Assembly (NCBI GenBank): GCA_050729835.1
Contig: JBOHLS010000001.1
Location: 166,871-230,870 of the forward strand
Length of the DNA stretch: 64,000 nt
Reading direction: 5' to 3'
Source of the DNA: REEB95 sp050729835
Lineage (GTDB): Bacteria > Pseudomonadota > Alphaproteobacteria > ATCC43930 > CGMCC-115725
Below are positions 35,078 through 44,538 of this stretch, in pieces; positions within the stretch are counted from its first letter, which is position 1, and the number at the start of each line of letters is the position of its first letter. Position numbers and translations under genes: made by a program. The notes beneath the pieces were generated by a model. It worked only from the letters and a program-made list of their open reading frames with translations, did not search any database and was not told the origin of the DNA.

Positions 35078-35832
35078 TGCACTGGACGGACCAAGGCGTC
35101 GTCCTGGCGACGCGGCGGCATGGCGAACGCGCGCTGATCGTCGACGTCCTGACCAAGGAACGCGGGCGACACGCCGGGCTGGTGCGGGGCGGGCAGGGGC
35201 CGAAGTCGCGCGTGCTCTATCAAATCGGCAACCAAGTGGCGCTGACCTGGTCGGCCCGTCTCGCCGATCACCTCGGCACCTACACGGGCGAGCTGCTGAC
35301 CGGTCGCGCCGCACGGTTCATCGACGACCGCGCGCATCTCGGCTGTCTCGCCGCCGCGGCCGCGTTGGCCGAGGCAACCTTGCCGGAACGCGAGCCCCAT
35401 CCGCGGTTCTATGCCGGCATGATCGGGCTGCTCGACGGGCTCGGCCGCGACGACGCCTATCCGGCGCGCTATGTACGGCTCGAGCTCGATTTGCTGGCCG
35501 AGATCGGTTACGGCCTCGATCTGTCGCGCTGTGCGGCAACCGGCGCACGCGAAGACCTAACCTATGTGTCGCCGCGCTCGGGTCAGGCGGTTTCGACGGC
35601 CGCGGCCGCACCGTATCGCGAGCGACTCCTGCCGCTGCCGGAATTTCTCCTCGATCCCGCGGCGGCGCCAACCCAAGGGCAGATTCTCGACGGCTTGAAA
35701 CTGACCGGCTTCTTTCTCGATCGCCGCGTCTTCCATCCGCATGGTCGTAAGATGCCCGCTGCGCGCACGCGCTTCGTTGACGTGCTGCGCCGAACGGCTA
35801 CTCTAGCAGCGCAACGAATCGAGTCGGCATGA
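35077..35832 (+). CDS. recO: DNA repair protein RecO
   Basis: 251 residues. The N-terminal OB fold (WTDQGVVLATRRHGERALIVDVLT) is followed by a helical domain with CAATGAREDLTYVSPRSGQAVS. It loads RecA with RecF/RecR at gaps. It starts at ATG 35077, sharing a base with the era stop, and ends in ATGA overlap with parC. Confidence 0.93.
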   Translation: MHWTDQGVVLATRRHGERALIVDVLTKERGRHAGLVRGGQGPKSRVLYQIGNQVALTWSARLADHLGTYTGELLTGRAARFIDDRAHLGCLAAAAALAEATLPEREPHPRFYAGMIGLLDGLGRDDAYPARYVRLELDLLAEIGYGLDLSRCAATGAREDLTYVSPRSGQAVSTAAAAPYRERLLPLPEFLLDPAAAPTQGQILDGLKLTGFFLDRRVFHPHGRKMPAARTRFVDVLRRTATLAAQRIESA

Positions 35833-38054
35833 AGAAGTCCAATGCCGTTACCGTCGGTGAGGTCCGCGACGTCGCGCTCGCCGACGCGCTGAGCGAGCGG
35901 TATCTCTCCTACGCGCTTTCGACCATCATGGCGCGGTCGCTGCCCGACGTGCGCGACGGCTTGAAGCCGGTGCATCGGCGGCTCCTTTATGCCATGCGCC
36001 AGCTGCGGCTCGATCCCAAATCGGGCTACAAGAAATGTGCGCGCGTCGTCGGCGACGTCATCGGCAAGTTCCATCCGCACGGCGACGTCGCGGTCTACGA
36101 CGCGCTGGTGCGTCTGGCGCAGGATTTCGCGCAGCGCTATCCGCTGGTCGACGGGCAAGGAAACTTCGGGAACATCGACGGCGATAATCCGGCGGCGATG
36201 CGCTACACCGAAAGCCGGCTGACCGAGGTCGCCGAGGCGCTGCTTGCCGGGATCGACGAGAACACGGTCGACTTCCGGCCGACCTATGACGGCGAGAACG
36301 ACGAGCCGCTCGTCCTGCCGGCGCGTTTCCCGAACCTGCTGGCCAACGGCGCGACGGGCATCGCCGTCGGCATGGCGACCAGCATCCCGCCGCACAATAT
36401 CGTCGAGCTGTGCGACGCGCTCATCCATCTGGCGAAGCACAAGCGCGCCGGCATCGGCGACCTGGTCGAACTGATCATCGGCCCGGATTTCCCGACCGGT
36501 GGCGTGCTGGTCGAGGACGCCGCCAGTATCAAGCAGGCCTACACCACCGGCCGCGGCAGCTTTCGCTTGCGCGCGCGCTGGAGCGTCGAGAAGCTCGGCC
36601 AAGGCACCTACCAGGTCGTGGTCGCCGAGATACCCTATCAGGTGCAAAAATCGCGCTTGATCGAACGCATCGCCCAGCTCTTGGAGGAACGCAAGCTGCC
36701 GTTGCTCGCGGATGTGCGCGATGAATCGACCGAATTCGTCCGCCTGGTGCTCGAGCCCAAGAGCCGCAACGTTGAGCCCGCGGTGCTGATGGAATCGCTG
36801 TTCCGCGCCACCGAGCTCGAGACGCGCATCGCCCTCAACCTCAACGTTCTCGACAAGGACGGCGTGCCGCGGGTGATGAACCTGAAGGAGGCACTCCAGG
36901 CCTTCCTCGATCATCGCCGCGAGGTGCTGCAGCGCCGCTCGCGCTTCCGCCGCGAGGCGATCGCGCATCGCGGCCAGGTCCTCAAGGGCCTGATGATCGT
37001 CTATCTCTACATCGACGAGGTCATCCGCCTCATCCGCAATTACGACGACGCCAAGGAGCGGATGATGAAGCGCTGGCACCTGACCGCGCTGCAGGCCGAC
37101 GCCATTCTCGACATGCGCCTGCGCGCCTTGCGCAAGGTCGAGGAGATCGCCATCCGCACCGAATTGAAAGAGCTCGCTGCCGAGGACAAGGAGCTCGCCG
37201 GGCTGCTCGCTGACGAGAAACGTCAGTGGAAGCGCATCGGCGAGGAGCTCGCCGATATGCGCAAGGAGTTCGGCCCGACGCAGCTGCTCGGCAAGCGCCG
37301 CACGACGCTCGCGGCTGCCCCAACCGCGATGGACGTGCCGCTGGAGGCGCTGGTCGAGCGCGAGCCGGTCACGGTCTTGCTTTCCGCAAAAGGCTGGCTG
37401 CGCGCCGCCAAGGGCCATGGTCTCAAGCTCGACACCGTCAGCTACAAGGAAGGCGATGGCCCGCGCTTCGCTCTGGAAGCGTTCACCACCGACAAATTGC
37501 TGGTGTTCGCCACCAACGGCCGCTTCTACACGCTGGCGATCGACAAATTGCCCGGCGGTCGCGGCAACGGCGAGCCGGTGCGCATGATGGTCGATCTGCC
37601 CAACGAATACGACGTGGCTTCGGTGCTCGTCTACAAGCCGGGCGAGAAGATTCTTCTCGCCGCATCCGACGGCCGCGGTTTCATCGTGCCGGCCGACGAG
37701 GTGCTAGCCCAGACACGCAACGGCAAGCAGGTGATGCGGCCGGGCAAGGGTGCGGCCGCGCGCGTCTCCGTGCCGGTCGCCGGCGACCACGTCGCGATCA
37801 TCGGCGAGAACCGCAAGCTGGTGATCTTTCCGCTCTCTGAGGTGCCCGAGCTCAACGCCGGCCGCGGCGTCATATTGCAGCGCTACCACGACGGCGGCCT
37901 CAGCGACGCCAAGACCTTCAAGCGTGCCGACGGACTGAGTTGGAAATCGGGCGACCGCGTTCGCACCGAGACCGATCTCCGCGCCTGGCTGGGATCGCGC
38001 GCCGCCGCCGGCCGCATCGCCCGCGGCTTCAATGCCGACAACAAATTCGGTTAG
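35829..38054 (+). CDS. parC: DNA topoisomerase IV subunit A
   Basis: 741 residues, a type IIA topoisomerase cleavage subunit that decatenates chromosomes. SYALSTIMARSLPDVRDGLKPVHRR begins the winged-helix domain; the active Tyr is in AAMRYTESRLTEVA. The quinolone-resistance region reads KFHPHGDVAVYDALVR, with Val where E. coli ParC has Ser80. The C-terminal beta-pinwheel is short with repeats such as LLVFATNGRFYTL, as in ParC rather than GyrA. parE is not nearby. Confidence 0.93.
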   Translation: MKKSNAVTVGEVRDVALADALSERYLSYALSTIMARSLPDVRDGLKPVHRRLLYAMRQLRLDPKSGYKKCARVVGDVIGKFHPHGDVAVYDALVRLAQDFAQRYPLVDGQGNFGNIDGDNPAAMRYTESRLTEVAEALLAGIDENTVDFRPTYDGENDEPLVLPARFPNLLANGATGIAVGMATSIPPHNIVELCDALIHLAKHKRAGIGDLVELIIGPDFPTGGVLVEDAASIKQAYTTGRGSFRLRARWSVEKLGQGTYQVVVAEIPYQVQKSRLIERIAQLLEERKLPLLADVRDESTEFVRLVLEPKSRNVEPAVLMESLFRATELETRIALNLNVLDKDGVPRVMNLKEALQAFLDHRREVLQRRSRFRREAIAHRGQVLKGLMIVYLYIDEVIRLIRNYDDAKERMMKRWHLTALQADAILDMRLRALRKVEEIAIRTELKELAAEDKELAGLLADEKRQWKRIGEELADMRKEFGPTQLLGKRRTTLAAAPTAMDVPLEALVEREPVTVLLSAKGWLRAAKGHGLKLDTVSYKEGDGPRFALEAFTTDKLLVFATNGRFYTLAIDKLPGGRGNGEPVRMMVDLPNEYDVASVLVYKPGEKILLAASDGRGFIVPADEVLAQTRNGKQVMRPGKGAAARVSVPVAGDHVAIIGENRKLVIFPLSEVPELNAGRGVILQRYHDGGLSDAKTFKRADGLSWKSGDRVRTETDLRAWLGSRAAAGRIARGFNADNKFG

Positions 38055-38057
38055 GCC

Positions 38058-38297
38058 ATGGCCGCGCCCGAACCCGATCTCACCCTCGACACCAAGGGCC
38101 TCAAATGCCCGCTGCCGGTTCTGAAGGCGCGCAAGGCGATGAAGGATTTGAAGGTTGGCGGCGTGCTGCGCGTCCTCGCCACCGATCCCGGCGCGGTCAA
38201 GGATTTCGAGCATTTCTGCAAGACCACCGGCGCGCATTTGCTCGATTGCCAGGAACAGGCCGGCGGCGTCCTGGTGTTCACCCTCCAGAAGCCGTAA
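38058..38297 (+). CDS. tusA: TusA-family sulfurtransferase
   Basis: 79 residues. The sulfur-carrying Cys is in LKCPLPVLKARKAM, followed by the acidic-hydrophobic DPGAVKDFEHFCKTTGAHLL. It relays persulfide sulfur for tRNA thiolation or other sulfur routes. It starts 3 bases after the parC stop. A short hairpin CAGCCC/GGGCTG follows without a T run. Confidence 0.85.
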   Translation: MAAPEPDLTLDTKGLKCPLPVLKARKAMKDLKVGGVLRVLATDPGAVKDFEHFCKTTGAHLLDCQEQAGGVLVFTLQKP

Positions 38298-38424
38298 CGC
38301 AGCCCGGCGTGGGCTGATCTCGGCAATCTTTACGTCGCCTTTATGCTGCGGCCGTCGAATCGCTCTCGAAATTTAACGCCGCGCGGACCTCATATCCAGG
38401 CGCTACCCGCTCCGGAGCACCCGT

Positions 38425-38508
38425 ATGCTCGATGTCATTCTGGTCGCCGCTGGCGTCGCATTCTTCGCGCTGATGTTGGTTTACGTCCTCGCCTGCGAAA
38501 AAATGTGA
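38425..38508 (+). CDS. 27-residue membrane peptide at the head of the kdp locus
   Basis: A single hydrophobic helix: it starts MLDVILVAAGVAFFALM and ends VLACEKM. Alphaproteobacterial kdp operons often carry such a peptide before kdpF, typically with a C-terminal Cys-acidic-basic end. It lies 7 bases before kdpF. It is probably useless now because the rest of kdp is deleted. Confidence 0.6.
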   Translation: MLDVILVAAGVAFFALMLVYVLACEKM

Positions 38509-38515
38509 GGCGTCG

Positions 38516-38602
38516 ATGCTCGACAACATTCTCGGCGGGCTCGTGAGCCTGATCATCACTGTCTATCTGGTCGTCGCGCTCGTGCGCCCCGAAAAATTCT
38601 GA
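38516..38602 (+). CDS. kdpF: KdpF, small subunit of the K+-transporting ATPase
   Basis: 28 residues, one membrane helix (MLDNILGGLVSLIITVYLVV start, ALVRPEKF end), the typical KdpF pattern with the L-x-RPE-K/R-F tail. It stabilises the KdpABC complex in intact systems. It precedes the kdpA remnant by 10 bases and has no intact partner here. Confidence 0.8.
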   Translation: MLDNILGGLVSLIITVYLVVALVRPEKF

Positions 38603-38612
38603 AAGCTCTCTC

Positions 38613-39136
38613 ATGACCGCCAACGGCTGGCTTCAAATCGCGCTGTTCTGCGTCGTCGTCATCGCCATCACGCGGCCGCTCGGCGGCTACATGAATCACG
38701 TCTTCAGCGGCGAGCGCACCTTCCTGCATCCAGTGCTGCGACCGGTCGAGCGCGCGATCTATTGGTGCAGCGGTGTCGACGAGGGCCATGAGCAGCATTG
38801 GCTTATCTATGCCGCCGCGATGCTGCTGTTCAGCCTCGTCGGGGTCCTGACGCTTTACGTTTTGCAGCGGTTCCAGGCGATACTGCCGTTCAATCCGGCG
38901 GGGCAAAGCGCGGTCGAGCAAAGCCTCGCCTTCAACACGGCGATCAGCTTCATCACCAACACCAACTGGCAGTCGTACGTGCCCGAGACGACGATGAGCG
39001 ATCTGACGCAGATGGCCGGTCTCGCGGTGCATAAATTTCTCTCGGCCGCCACCGGCATCGCCCTCGCGGTCATCCGCGGCTTCGCCCGGCGCGAAGTCAG
39101 GACCATCGGTAATTTCTGGGTCGACCTCACGCGCTG
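38613..39136 (+). pseudogene. kdpA: kdpA 5-prime remnant
   Basis: The first 175 or so residues of the K+-channel subunit KdpA are preserved: VIAITRPLGGYMNHVFSGERT, AIYWCSGVDEGHEQHW, the first selectivity loop SFITNTNWQSYVPETTMSDLTQM and IGNFWVDLTRC. The sequence then jumps into kdpE. The remaining two thirds of KdpA are missing. The ORF itself continues out of frame to a stop at 39161. Confidence 0.9.
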
Positions 39137-39619
<483 letters not shown>

Positions 39620-39801
39620 CCGGGATCGGCCCGCCGTAAATCTTCGCGCCCAAATCCGGCCCATTCCGGGCGCATTGCGTGAAAACCGGTTCATGCGGCA
39701 CGGCAGCGGCCGTTGCGCTTGAAATTTTCCGCCGCGCGTGGACAAAACCCACCCTTGCCGCCTAGAATAGATAGGCTTCATTGATCGTGGTGAGGTTCCC
39801 T

Positions 39802-40128
39802 ATGCGGTACGGCTTCCTGGCTTCGGTTGCGTTTGTGGCTCTGATTGTCGCCGCGCCGGCTTCGTTCGCCTTTGAGATCCAGCCGACGTTGAACAACGCC
39901 GCGGCAAGCGCCAATTTCGCCAACAATCCCGACAGCCAGAGCGACGGCATGTCGGCCAACCTCGCGGGCAACAACGGCGGCGGCCCGATCTTCCATTTCG
40001 GCAATGGCTCGTTGAGCTTCGGCGGCAACGGCAACGGCGGCTCGAACGGCTACGGCTCGTCGCCGGCCTATCGCGAGCAGTTCATGGGCGGTCCCGGCCA
40101 GATCGGCAGCGCCATCTCGCTGCGCTGA
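39802..40128 (+). CDS. Unrecognised small secreted protein, Asn/Gly-rich
   Basis: Not recognised. 108 residues from ATG 39802 (a few codons shorter than the open frame). A clear signal peptide (MRYGFLASVAFVALIVAAPA, cut before FEIQ) is followed by a low-complexity stretch rich in Asn, Gly and Ser. Probably periplasmic or exported. The start is supported by GAGG six bases ahead. It lies just after the kdp scar and in its own transcription unit. Confidence 0.55.
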   Translation: MRYGFLASVAFVALIVAAPASFAFEIQPTLNNAAASANFANNPDSQSDGMSANLAGNNGGGPIFHFGNGSLSFGGNGNGGSNGYGSSPAYREQFMGGPGQIGSAISLR

Positions 40129-40334
40129 ATTGGCCGGCCGGCGCCGGTTTGGTGCCGCGCGTTTAATCGAGACGAATCGGCAACCGGCCATGACGCGTGG
40201 CGAAATGGCACACGCGGCCAAAGTTTTGCCACGATTTTGCCGCCTCGTTGCCCTTGCCAGTTCGCAATGGGTGCGCATGCTGCCGGGACTGGTCGCGTCC
40301 GGGCACGGCCGCGAACGAGTTGAGGAGTTGAGTC

Positions 40335-42209
40335 ATGTTCAGTGGGATTACCGGGCGTCGACGCATCGCCCCGCTGGCCGAACGGCGCGTCGCCGCGCAG
40401 CTGCGCGAGGCGCTTGCCGGCTTGCCGGCGCCGTGGGTCGTGCTCGCCAACCGGCGCGCGTCCGGCGCCGACGGTCCGCCTTGGGTCCGCTTCCTTGCGT
40501 TGCATCCCGATAAAGGCATCGCGCTGGTCGATACCGAAGCCGCCGAGACGGCGGTCGCGCCGCTCGAGGATTTCCTCGCGCGCACTGGCTTCCCTGCGCT
40601 GCAAGCCGGCGCCTTGCCGATCGTGCCAGTCGCGGTCGGCGCCGGCGAAGTCGCCGTCGTCGTCGATCTGTTCGACGCGGCTTTCGCTCCGGCGCGCGCC
40701 ACGCTGGGCAATCCGAATTGGTGCGAGGCGGTGGTCGAGCTGTTGCTGGCGGCGCCCGATCTGATGCTGGCGCCGCTGCGCCGCGGTGCGCGTCCGGCCG
40801 CGCCGGATCTGCCGTTGTTGCAACCCGCGCGCCACGCCGCGCCCGACACCGCGCGCGTCGAGCCGGTGCTGCCGTCGATCGCCGCGCCGCCGCCGCCGGC
40901 AAAGCCCGCGCCGCCAGCGGCGGCGTCGGCGCGGACACCGGAAACCATCCGCCTGGTGCCGCGACAGGTCGCGCCCGAGCCGGAATCGCCGCCGGCCGCG
41001 GTAGCGAATCATTTTCGCGCGAACCGACGCGTGCGCGAGACCGAGACGACAGCCGAGCCACAGCTCCGGTCGAGTGGCGAGGAGCCGCGTTTCGCGCTCG
41101 AGGCCGACGAGCCGATCATTCCCCTGCGCCAGACCCGCGTTGCGCGCGGCCGCCGCGATCCGTCGTTCGGCGCTGGCCCGCGTCGCGCCGATGCGGCGTG
41201 GGTTCGTGCGCCTGCGCCGCGGCGTCGCTGGCCGTTGGTGCCGATCGCCGCCGGTGTGTTGCTGGTCGCGGGTGGCGCGTTCGCCTTATGGCATCGCCAG
41301 GCGCCGTCGCCGGCAATCGAGGCCACCGCGCCGACGTCGCCGGCACCAACCGCCGCGTCGCTGACTCCGCCGCCGGCGCCGAAACCGGCGGCGCCCGTGC
41401 CGACACCCGCGTCGTCGCCGGTGCACGCTGCCGCGGCGCCGCATGTGCCCGCTGCGGCTCCGGCCGCCAAGTTCGACACCGCCGATTTGCCGCGCGCCAT
41501 GCTCCAGCCGCAGATCGCCGCGCAGCCGCCGATGCCGCTGCCATTGCCGGAGGCCAAGCGCGTGCCGCCGCCGGTCCGCACCGCCGCGCCGATGCCGACG
41601 CATACCGCCGCGGCGAAGTCGCAACCGGCGCCGCAATCGGTGGCCGCCGATGCCGAGCTGCCGGCGCCAATTGCCGCCGTACTGCATCCTGGAACCGCGC
41701 CGCCGCAACTGCCGGCACCGGCCGCCACCGCGGCGCTGCCGGCTCCCGTGACCGCATCGGCTTCGCCGGCCGCCGGCTCGGCTTTGCCGCCGGGCGGCAG
41801 CGTCACGGTCAACGGCGTCACCTATGTCAACGGCGAGCAGCCGCACGCGCTCGGCACTCTCGGCTCGTCGCAGACCACCGCGCTGCCCGCCGCGCCGGCC
41901 GCATTGCCGGCCGCTGCGCTGGCGTCGAATGGCCCGGCCGCGCCGGTGGTCGTTCCGTCAGGCGAGGTCGTGATCTCGCGCGCGCCGGCCTCCGCGCCAG
42001 ACGCGAACAATGCGTCGAGCACGTCGTCTGGCGCCGTGGCCAACGGTCCGCCGCGCGAAGTCGTGATCTCGCGCGCGCCGGCACCGGCGCCCGATGCGCC
42101 GTCGCCGGGCGGCACGCAGGCGGTTCCGAGCAACGCCACGCCGCCTTATGCCAGCGGGCTGCCGAACGCGATCCAGGCTACGCCGGTGCCGGGCAGTTCC
42201 AGCCCGTAA
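40335..42209 (+). CDS. Large Ala/Pro-rich membrane-anchored protein of unknown function
   Basis: Not recognised. 624 residues. About 1-135 form a compact domain (WVVLANRRASGADGPPWV, FLALHPDKGIALVD) that recalls nuclease-related NERD-type folds, a weak impression. A Pro-rich linker, one transmembrane helix (about 299-317, WPLVPIAAGVLLVAGGAFAL) and a long Ala/Pro tail with a doubled VVISRAPA-x-APDA unit follow. The topology suggests a cytoplasmic N-domain and a periplasmic tail that could span the envelope. High GC inflates Ala/Pro, so homologues may align only at the N-terminus. Confidence 0.65.
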   Translation: MFSGITGRRRIAPLAERRVAAQLREALAGLPAPWVVLANRRASGADGPPWVRFLALHPDKGIALVDTEAAETAVAPLEDFLARTGFPALQAGALPIVPVAVGAGEVAVVVDLFDAAFAPARATLGNPNWCEAVVELLLAAPDLMLAPLRRGARPAAPDLPLLQPARHAAPDTARVEPVLPSIAAPPPPAKPAPPAAASARTPETIRLVPRQVAPEPESPPAAVANHFRANRRVRETETTAEPQLRSSGEEPRFALEADEPIIPLRQTRVARGRRDPSFGAGPRRADAAWVRAPAPRRRWPLVPIAAGVLLVAGGAFALWHRQAPSPAIEATAPTSPAPTAASLTPPPAPKPAAPVPTPASSPVHAAAAPHVPAAAPAAKFDTADLPRAMLQPQIAAQPPMPLPLPEAKRVPPPVRTAAPMPTHTAAAKSQPAPQSVAADAELPAPIAAVLHPGTAPPQLPAPAATAALPAPVTASASPAAGSALPPGGSVTVNGVTYVNGEQPHALGTLGSSQTTALPAAPAALPAAALASNGPAAPVVVPSGEVVISRAPASAPDANNASSTSSGAVANGPPREVVISRAPAPAPDAPSPGGTQAVPSNATPPYASGLPNAIQATPVPGSSSP

Positions 42210-42240
42210 TCAGGCTGTGGAGTTGCCGCCGCGACGGCGC

Positions 42241-42537
42241 TCAGTGGTGCCAGTCGTGGTCGCCATGCCAGTCGCGGTCGCGATCATGGCCGCCGAAGCC
42301 GAAGCTCAGGCCGAAGCCATAAAACGGCGCCGGATAGACGACCGGCGGCGGGGGCGGTGGCGTATAGTAATAGACCGGCGGCGGGTTGGCGATGCAACCA
42401 TAGCCCTGGGCGTAATAATAGCCGGGCGGGCAGGTGTAATAGTACTGGGCCGGCGCCGGCGCCGCGCCGAGCGCCAAGCCGAGCCCGCCCACGGCCAGCG
42501 CCGTCACAAGATTGACGCGGTTCCAAGCGTTGCGCAC
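42241..42537 (-). CDS. Small secreted Tyr/Pro-rich protein
   Basis: 98 residues from GTG 42537, chosen because GGAGGT lies a few bases ahead; a longer frame upstream has no such signal. A signal peptide (VTALAVGGLGLALGAAPAPA) is followed by a Tyr/Pro stretch (YYYTCPPGYYYAQGYGC, PPPVYYYTPPPPPP) and a His/Asp tail (HDRDRDWHGDHDWHH) that might bind metal. Similar short proteins occur in many alphaproteobacteria with no assigned role. Confidence 0.65.
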   Translation of the reverse strand: MRNAWNRVNLVTALAVGGLGLALGAAPAPAQYYYTCPPGYYYAQGYGCIANPPPVYYYTPPPPPPVVYPAPFYGFGLSFGFGGHDRDRDWHGDHDWHH

Positions 42538-42816
42538 GGGCGACCTCCGTTCCGAACTTATCCTAACGACAACGGCCGGCCGCTGGCGACTGTTCCCGTG
42601 GCGTGAAAATGACATGATCGGCCGACCCGCGTCGGCCGCGCGGCGGCTGGAACCGCCGGGCACGCCGGGTGTTTTGTCGGCGATGTCTCCGGCAATCTGC
42701 CGGGACGCTGTCAACCGGGGGCCGTCGCCGCAGCGATGCGGCATGCCGCGCACTTGCCGCCGGATGCGGCCTTGGGCTCTAATCGCGCGCTTACGCTATC
42801 CGCCAGGGAGAGCCGT

Positions 42817-43134
42817 ATGATCCGCCTGCTGCGCCTCATGACCGTCGCGCTCGCGTTCGCGTTGGGAATCTCGCTTGCCGCCTGCGCCGCCGTCCAGGGG
42901 CAGGAGACCGCCGGTCAATACGTCGACGATTCCGGCATCACCGCCAAGGTCAAGGCGCAGCTAGTCAAGGCGCAATCGCTCAAAGGCTTCGACATCCACG
43001 TCGAGACCATGCAGGGCACGGTGCAGCTGAGCGGCTTCGTCGACACCCGCGCGCAAAAGGACCAGGCCGGCACGATCACCCAGGGCGTCACCGGCGTCGT
43101 CGGCGTGCAGAACAACATCCTGGTCAAGCAATAA
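42817..43134 (+). CDS. BON-domain lipoprotein
   Basis: 105 residues from ATG 42817, which has GGGAG upstream. The lipobox is SLAAC near residue 23. One BON domain follows: VDDSGITAKVKAQLVKAQSLKGFDIHVETMQGTVQLSGFVDTRAQ. BON proteins bind membranes or act under osmotic stress (OsmY-like). Attached to the outer membrane by inference. Confidence 0.85.
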   Translation: MIRLLRLMTVALAFALGISLAACAAVQGQETAGQYVDDSGITAKVKAQLVKAQSLKGFDIHVETMQGTVQLSGFVDTRAQKDQAGTITQGVTGVVGVQNNILVKQ

Positions 43135-43160
43135 CCGGCGTCCGGCGCCGCAACACGCCT

Positions 43161-43249
43161 CGCCCAGCTTTGAGTAAGGCACGGCCGGCTTCGCCAACTC
43201 AAAGCAACCCTCTCCCCATGAAGGGGGAAGAGGGCAGGGTGAGAGGGGG
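43161..43249. repeat. Intergenic hairpin repeat, family A copy 1
   Basis: Outer arms CTTTGAGT (43168) and ACTCAAAG (43197), then CCCTCTCCCC ... GGGGGAAGAGGG and AGGGTGAGAGGGGG. It matches the copy at 50.1 kb closely, with a compensatory change in the stem. Confidence 0.8.
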
Positions 43250-43307
43250 TGAAGCTCCTGGCTGGCGCGCCGCATTGCCCGCCCTACTGCGCCTATAATT
43301 GGCGCCG

Positions 43308-43504
43308 ATGCAGACCTGGTGGTTTTCGGCCTGGTCCTGGTCGCTCTCGGCCTGCTCTGGCCGCTGCTCGGTCGGCTCGGTTTCGGCCATCTGCCGGGCG
43401 ATTTCAGCTATCGCGGCGACCACATCTTGTTCCATTTCCCGCTCGCGACCTTGATCGTCATCAGCCTCGTCCTCACGTTGATTCTCTAGCTGCTCAACCG
43501 CTGA
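43308..43504 (+). pseudogene. DUF2905 membrane protein, broken by frameshift and amber codon
   Basis: From ATG 43308, after MQ, one base seems missing; in the shifted frame the DUF2905 pattern reads LVVFGLVLVALGLLWPLLGR, LGFGHLPGDFSYRGDHILFH, FPLATLIVISLVLTLIL, then TAG at 43487-43489 where relatives carry Trp, then LLNR and TGA. Two independent lesions mark it as dead. The intact protein would be about 65 residues with two membrane helices. Confidence 0.75.
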
Positions 43505-43539
43505 GCGGCGGCGCGGATTCGCGCGCCGATATCACGACG

Positions 43540-43851
43540 ATGTCACGAACGCCGCCGCCGGATGTATGCCGGATGCATGAAATCGTACACAACCGCAACG
43601 TGCGATATCATACCGACGACCGGTGGTGGGGCATGGTGGCCGATTTCAAATGCTACCTGTTCAACGACCAGGAGCACATCATCAAGCGCTACGATTTGAG
43701 CGGCGAGGATCTCGATGCCGTCGTCGCCAATGCGCGCACGGCGCTCGCCGAGGTGGTCGCCGCCAGCCGGTTCGAGCTCTGGCAAGGCGCGCGGCTGCTC
43801 TATACCGAGCGCGCCGCCGTTCACGGCATTGTGCGCCCGTCGGCGTTGTAG
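43540..43851 (+). CDS. Unrecognised small soluble protein
   Basis: Not recognised. 103 residues from ATG 43540, or about 91 from ATG 43576 (MHEIVHNRNVRYHTDDRWWG). Mixed alpha/beta composition with a conserved-looking WWGMVADFKCYLFNDQEHIIKRY. No signal peptide or membrane segment. The upstream open frame overlaps the DUF2905 remnant and is not used. A normal codon pattern supports a gene. Confidence 0.5.
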   Translation: MSRTPPPDVCRMHEIVHNRNVRYHTDDRWWGMVADFKCYLFNDQEHIIKRYDLSGEDLDAVVANARTALAEVVAASRFELWQGARLLYTERAAVHGIVRPSAL

Positions 43852-43855
43852 GGCG

Positions 43856-44008
43856 TCAGTCGGCGTCCTGCTTTTCGAGACGCTCGGCGAGTTGGACGAG
43901 CGCCTTGGCGTGCCGCGTCAGCAGCTGCTTCAGCTTGGGGTCGGCTTCCTGCTTCGCCCGTTCCAAATACGCGCGCGACTGATCGCGCAACACCTTGTGC
44001 TCTGCCAT
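43856..44008 (-). CDS. Unrecognised 50-residue helical protein
   Basis: It reads MAEHKVLRDQSRAYLERAKQ and ends ALVQLAERLEKQDAD. Highly charged, likely one coiled-coil helix pair. The ATG follows GGAGGG closely, a good ribosome binding site, which supports translation although it is short. Four bases separate its stop from the stop of the convergent neighbour. Confidence 0.5.
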   Translation of the reverse strand: MAEHKVLRDQSRAYLERAKQEADPKLKQLLTRHAKALVQLAERLEKQDAD

Positions 44009-44135
44009 GCGCCCTCCATCTGCGGATGGGCGGGAGCGCGCGCCCGCTGACGCGTTCTCGCTGGGTCGCTCCGTTCAAGTTATCTCCAGGCCGGCGCGCC
44101 GTCGAGAGATTCGCACGCCCGCGTATCGACTGCGG

Positions 44136-44495
44136 TTAACGCTGCGTCGGCGGCACCAGCCGCCACAACGCCAGGGCATAGATCAGCACCGCGACATAGA
44201 GCGCGACGAAGAACCAGATCGGCAGGTTCAAGAAGATGACGCTGTCGATCCAGCGCGCGATCAGCGGTTGGCGCGACGCGGTCTCGCCGGCGCCCTGCTC
44301 GAGCGCCGTCTGCCACAAGGTCAGGAAACAGGCGCGGCCGAACAGCGCCTGAAGCGCAACGACGACCAGCAGCGCCAGGTGCAGCGCGCGCCACCACCGG
44401 ATCCGCACCCAGCGCCAGTCCCGCCACGCGCCCAGCGGCACGACGATCAGCCCGCAGAGATTGAACGCGATCACCGCGACGTGTGCCGCCAGCAC
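44136..44495 (-). CDS. DUF2784 membrane protein
   Basis: About 119 residues from GTG 44493-44495; the open frame continues upstream into the VOC gene, so the true start may lie up to 45 bases earlier, and no good ribosome site decides it. Four hydrophobic segments; the order LAAHVAVIAFNLCGLIVV, then RWWRALHLALLVV, GRACFLTLWQTAL and WFFVALYVAVLI fits DUF2784. Function unknown. Tail-to-head with the VOC gene. Confidence 0.65.
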   Translation of the reverse strand: MLAAHVAVIAFNLCGLIVVPLGAWRDWRWVRIRWWRALHLALLVVVALQALFGRACFLTLWQTALEQGAGETASRQPLIARWIDSVIFLNLPIWFFVALYVAVLIYALALWRLVPPTQR

Positions 44496-44538
44496 GGCGA
44501 GAGCAAGGGCTTGGAGCAGGTTCGGGTTCGTTATGGGC

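Noticed and set aside
35583..37418. 611-codon minus-strand frame over parC
   Set aside because: Shadow frame of parC with typical codon-mirror composition.
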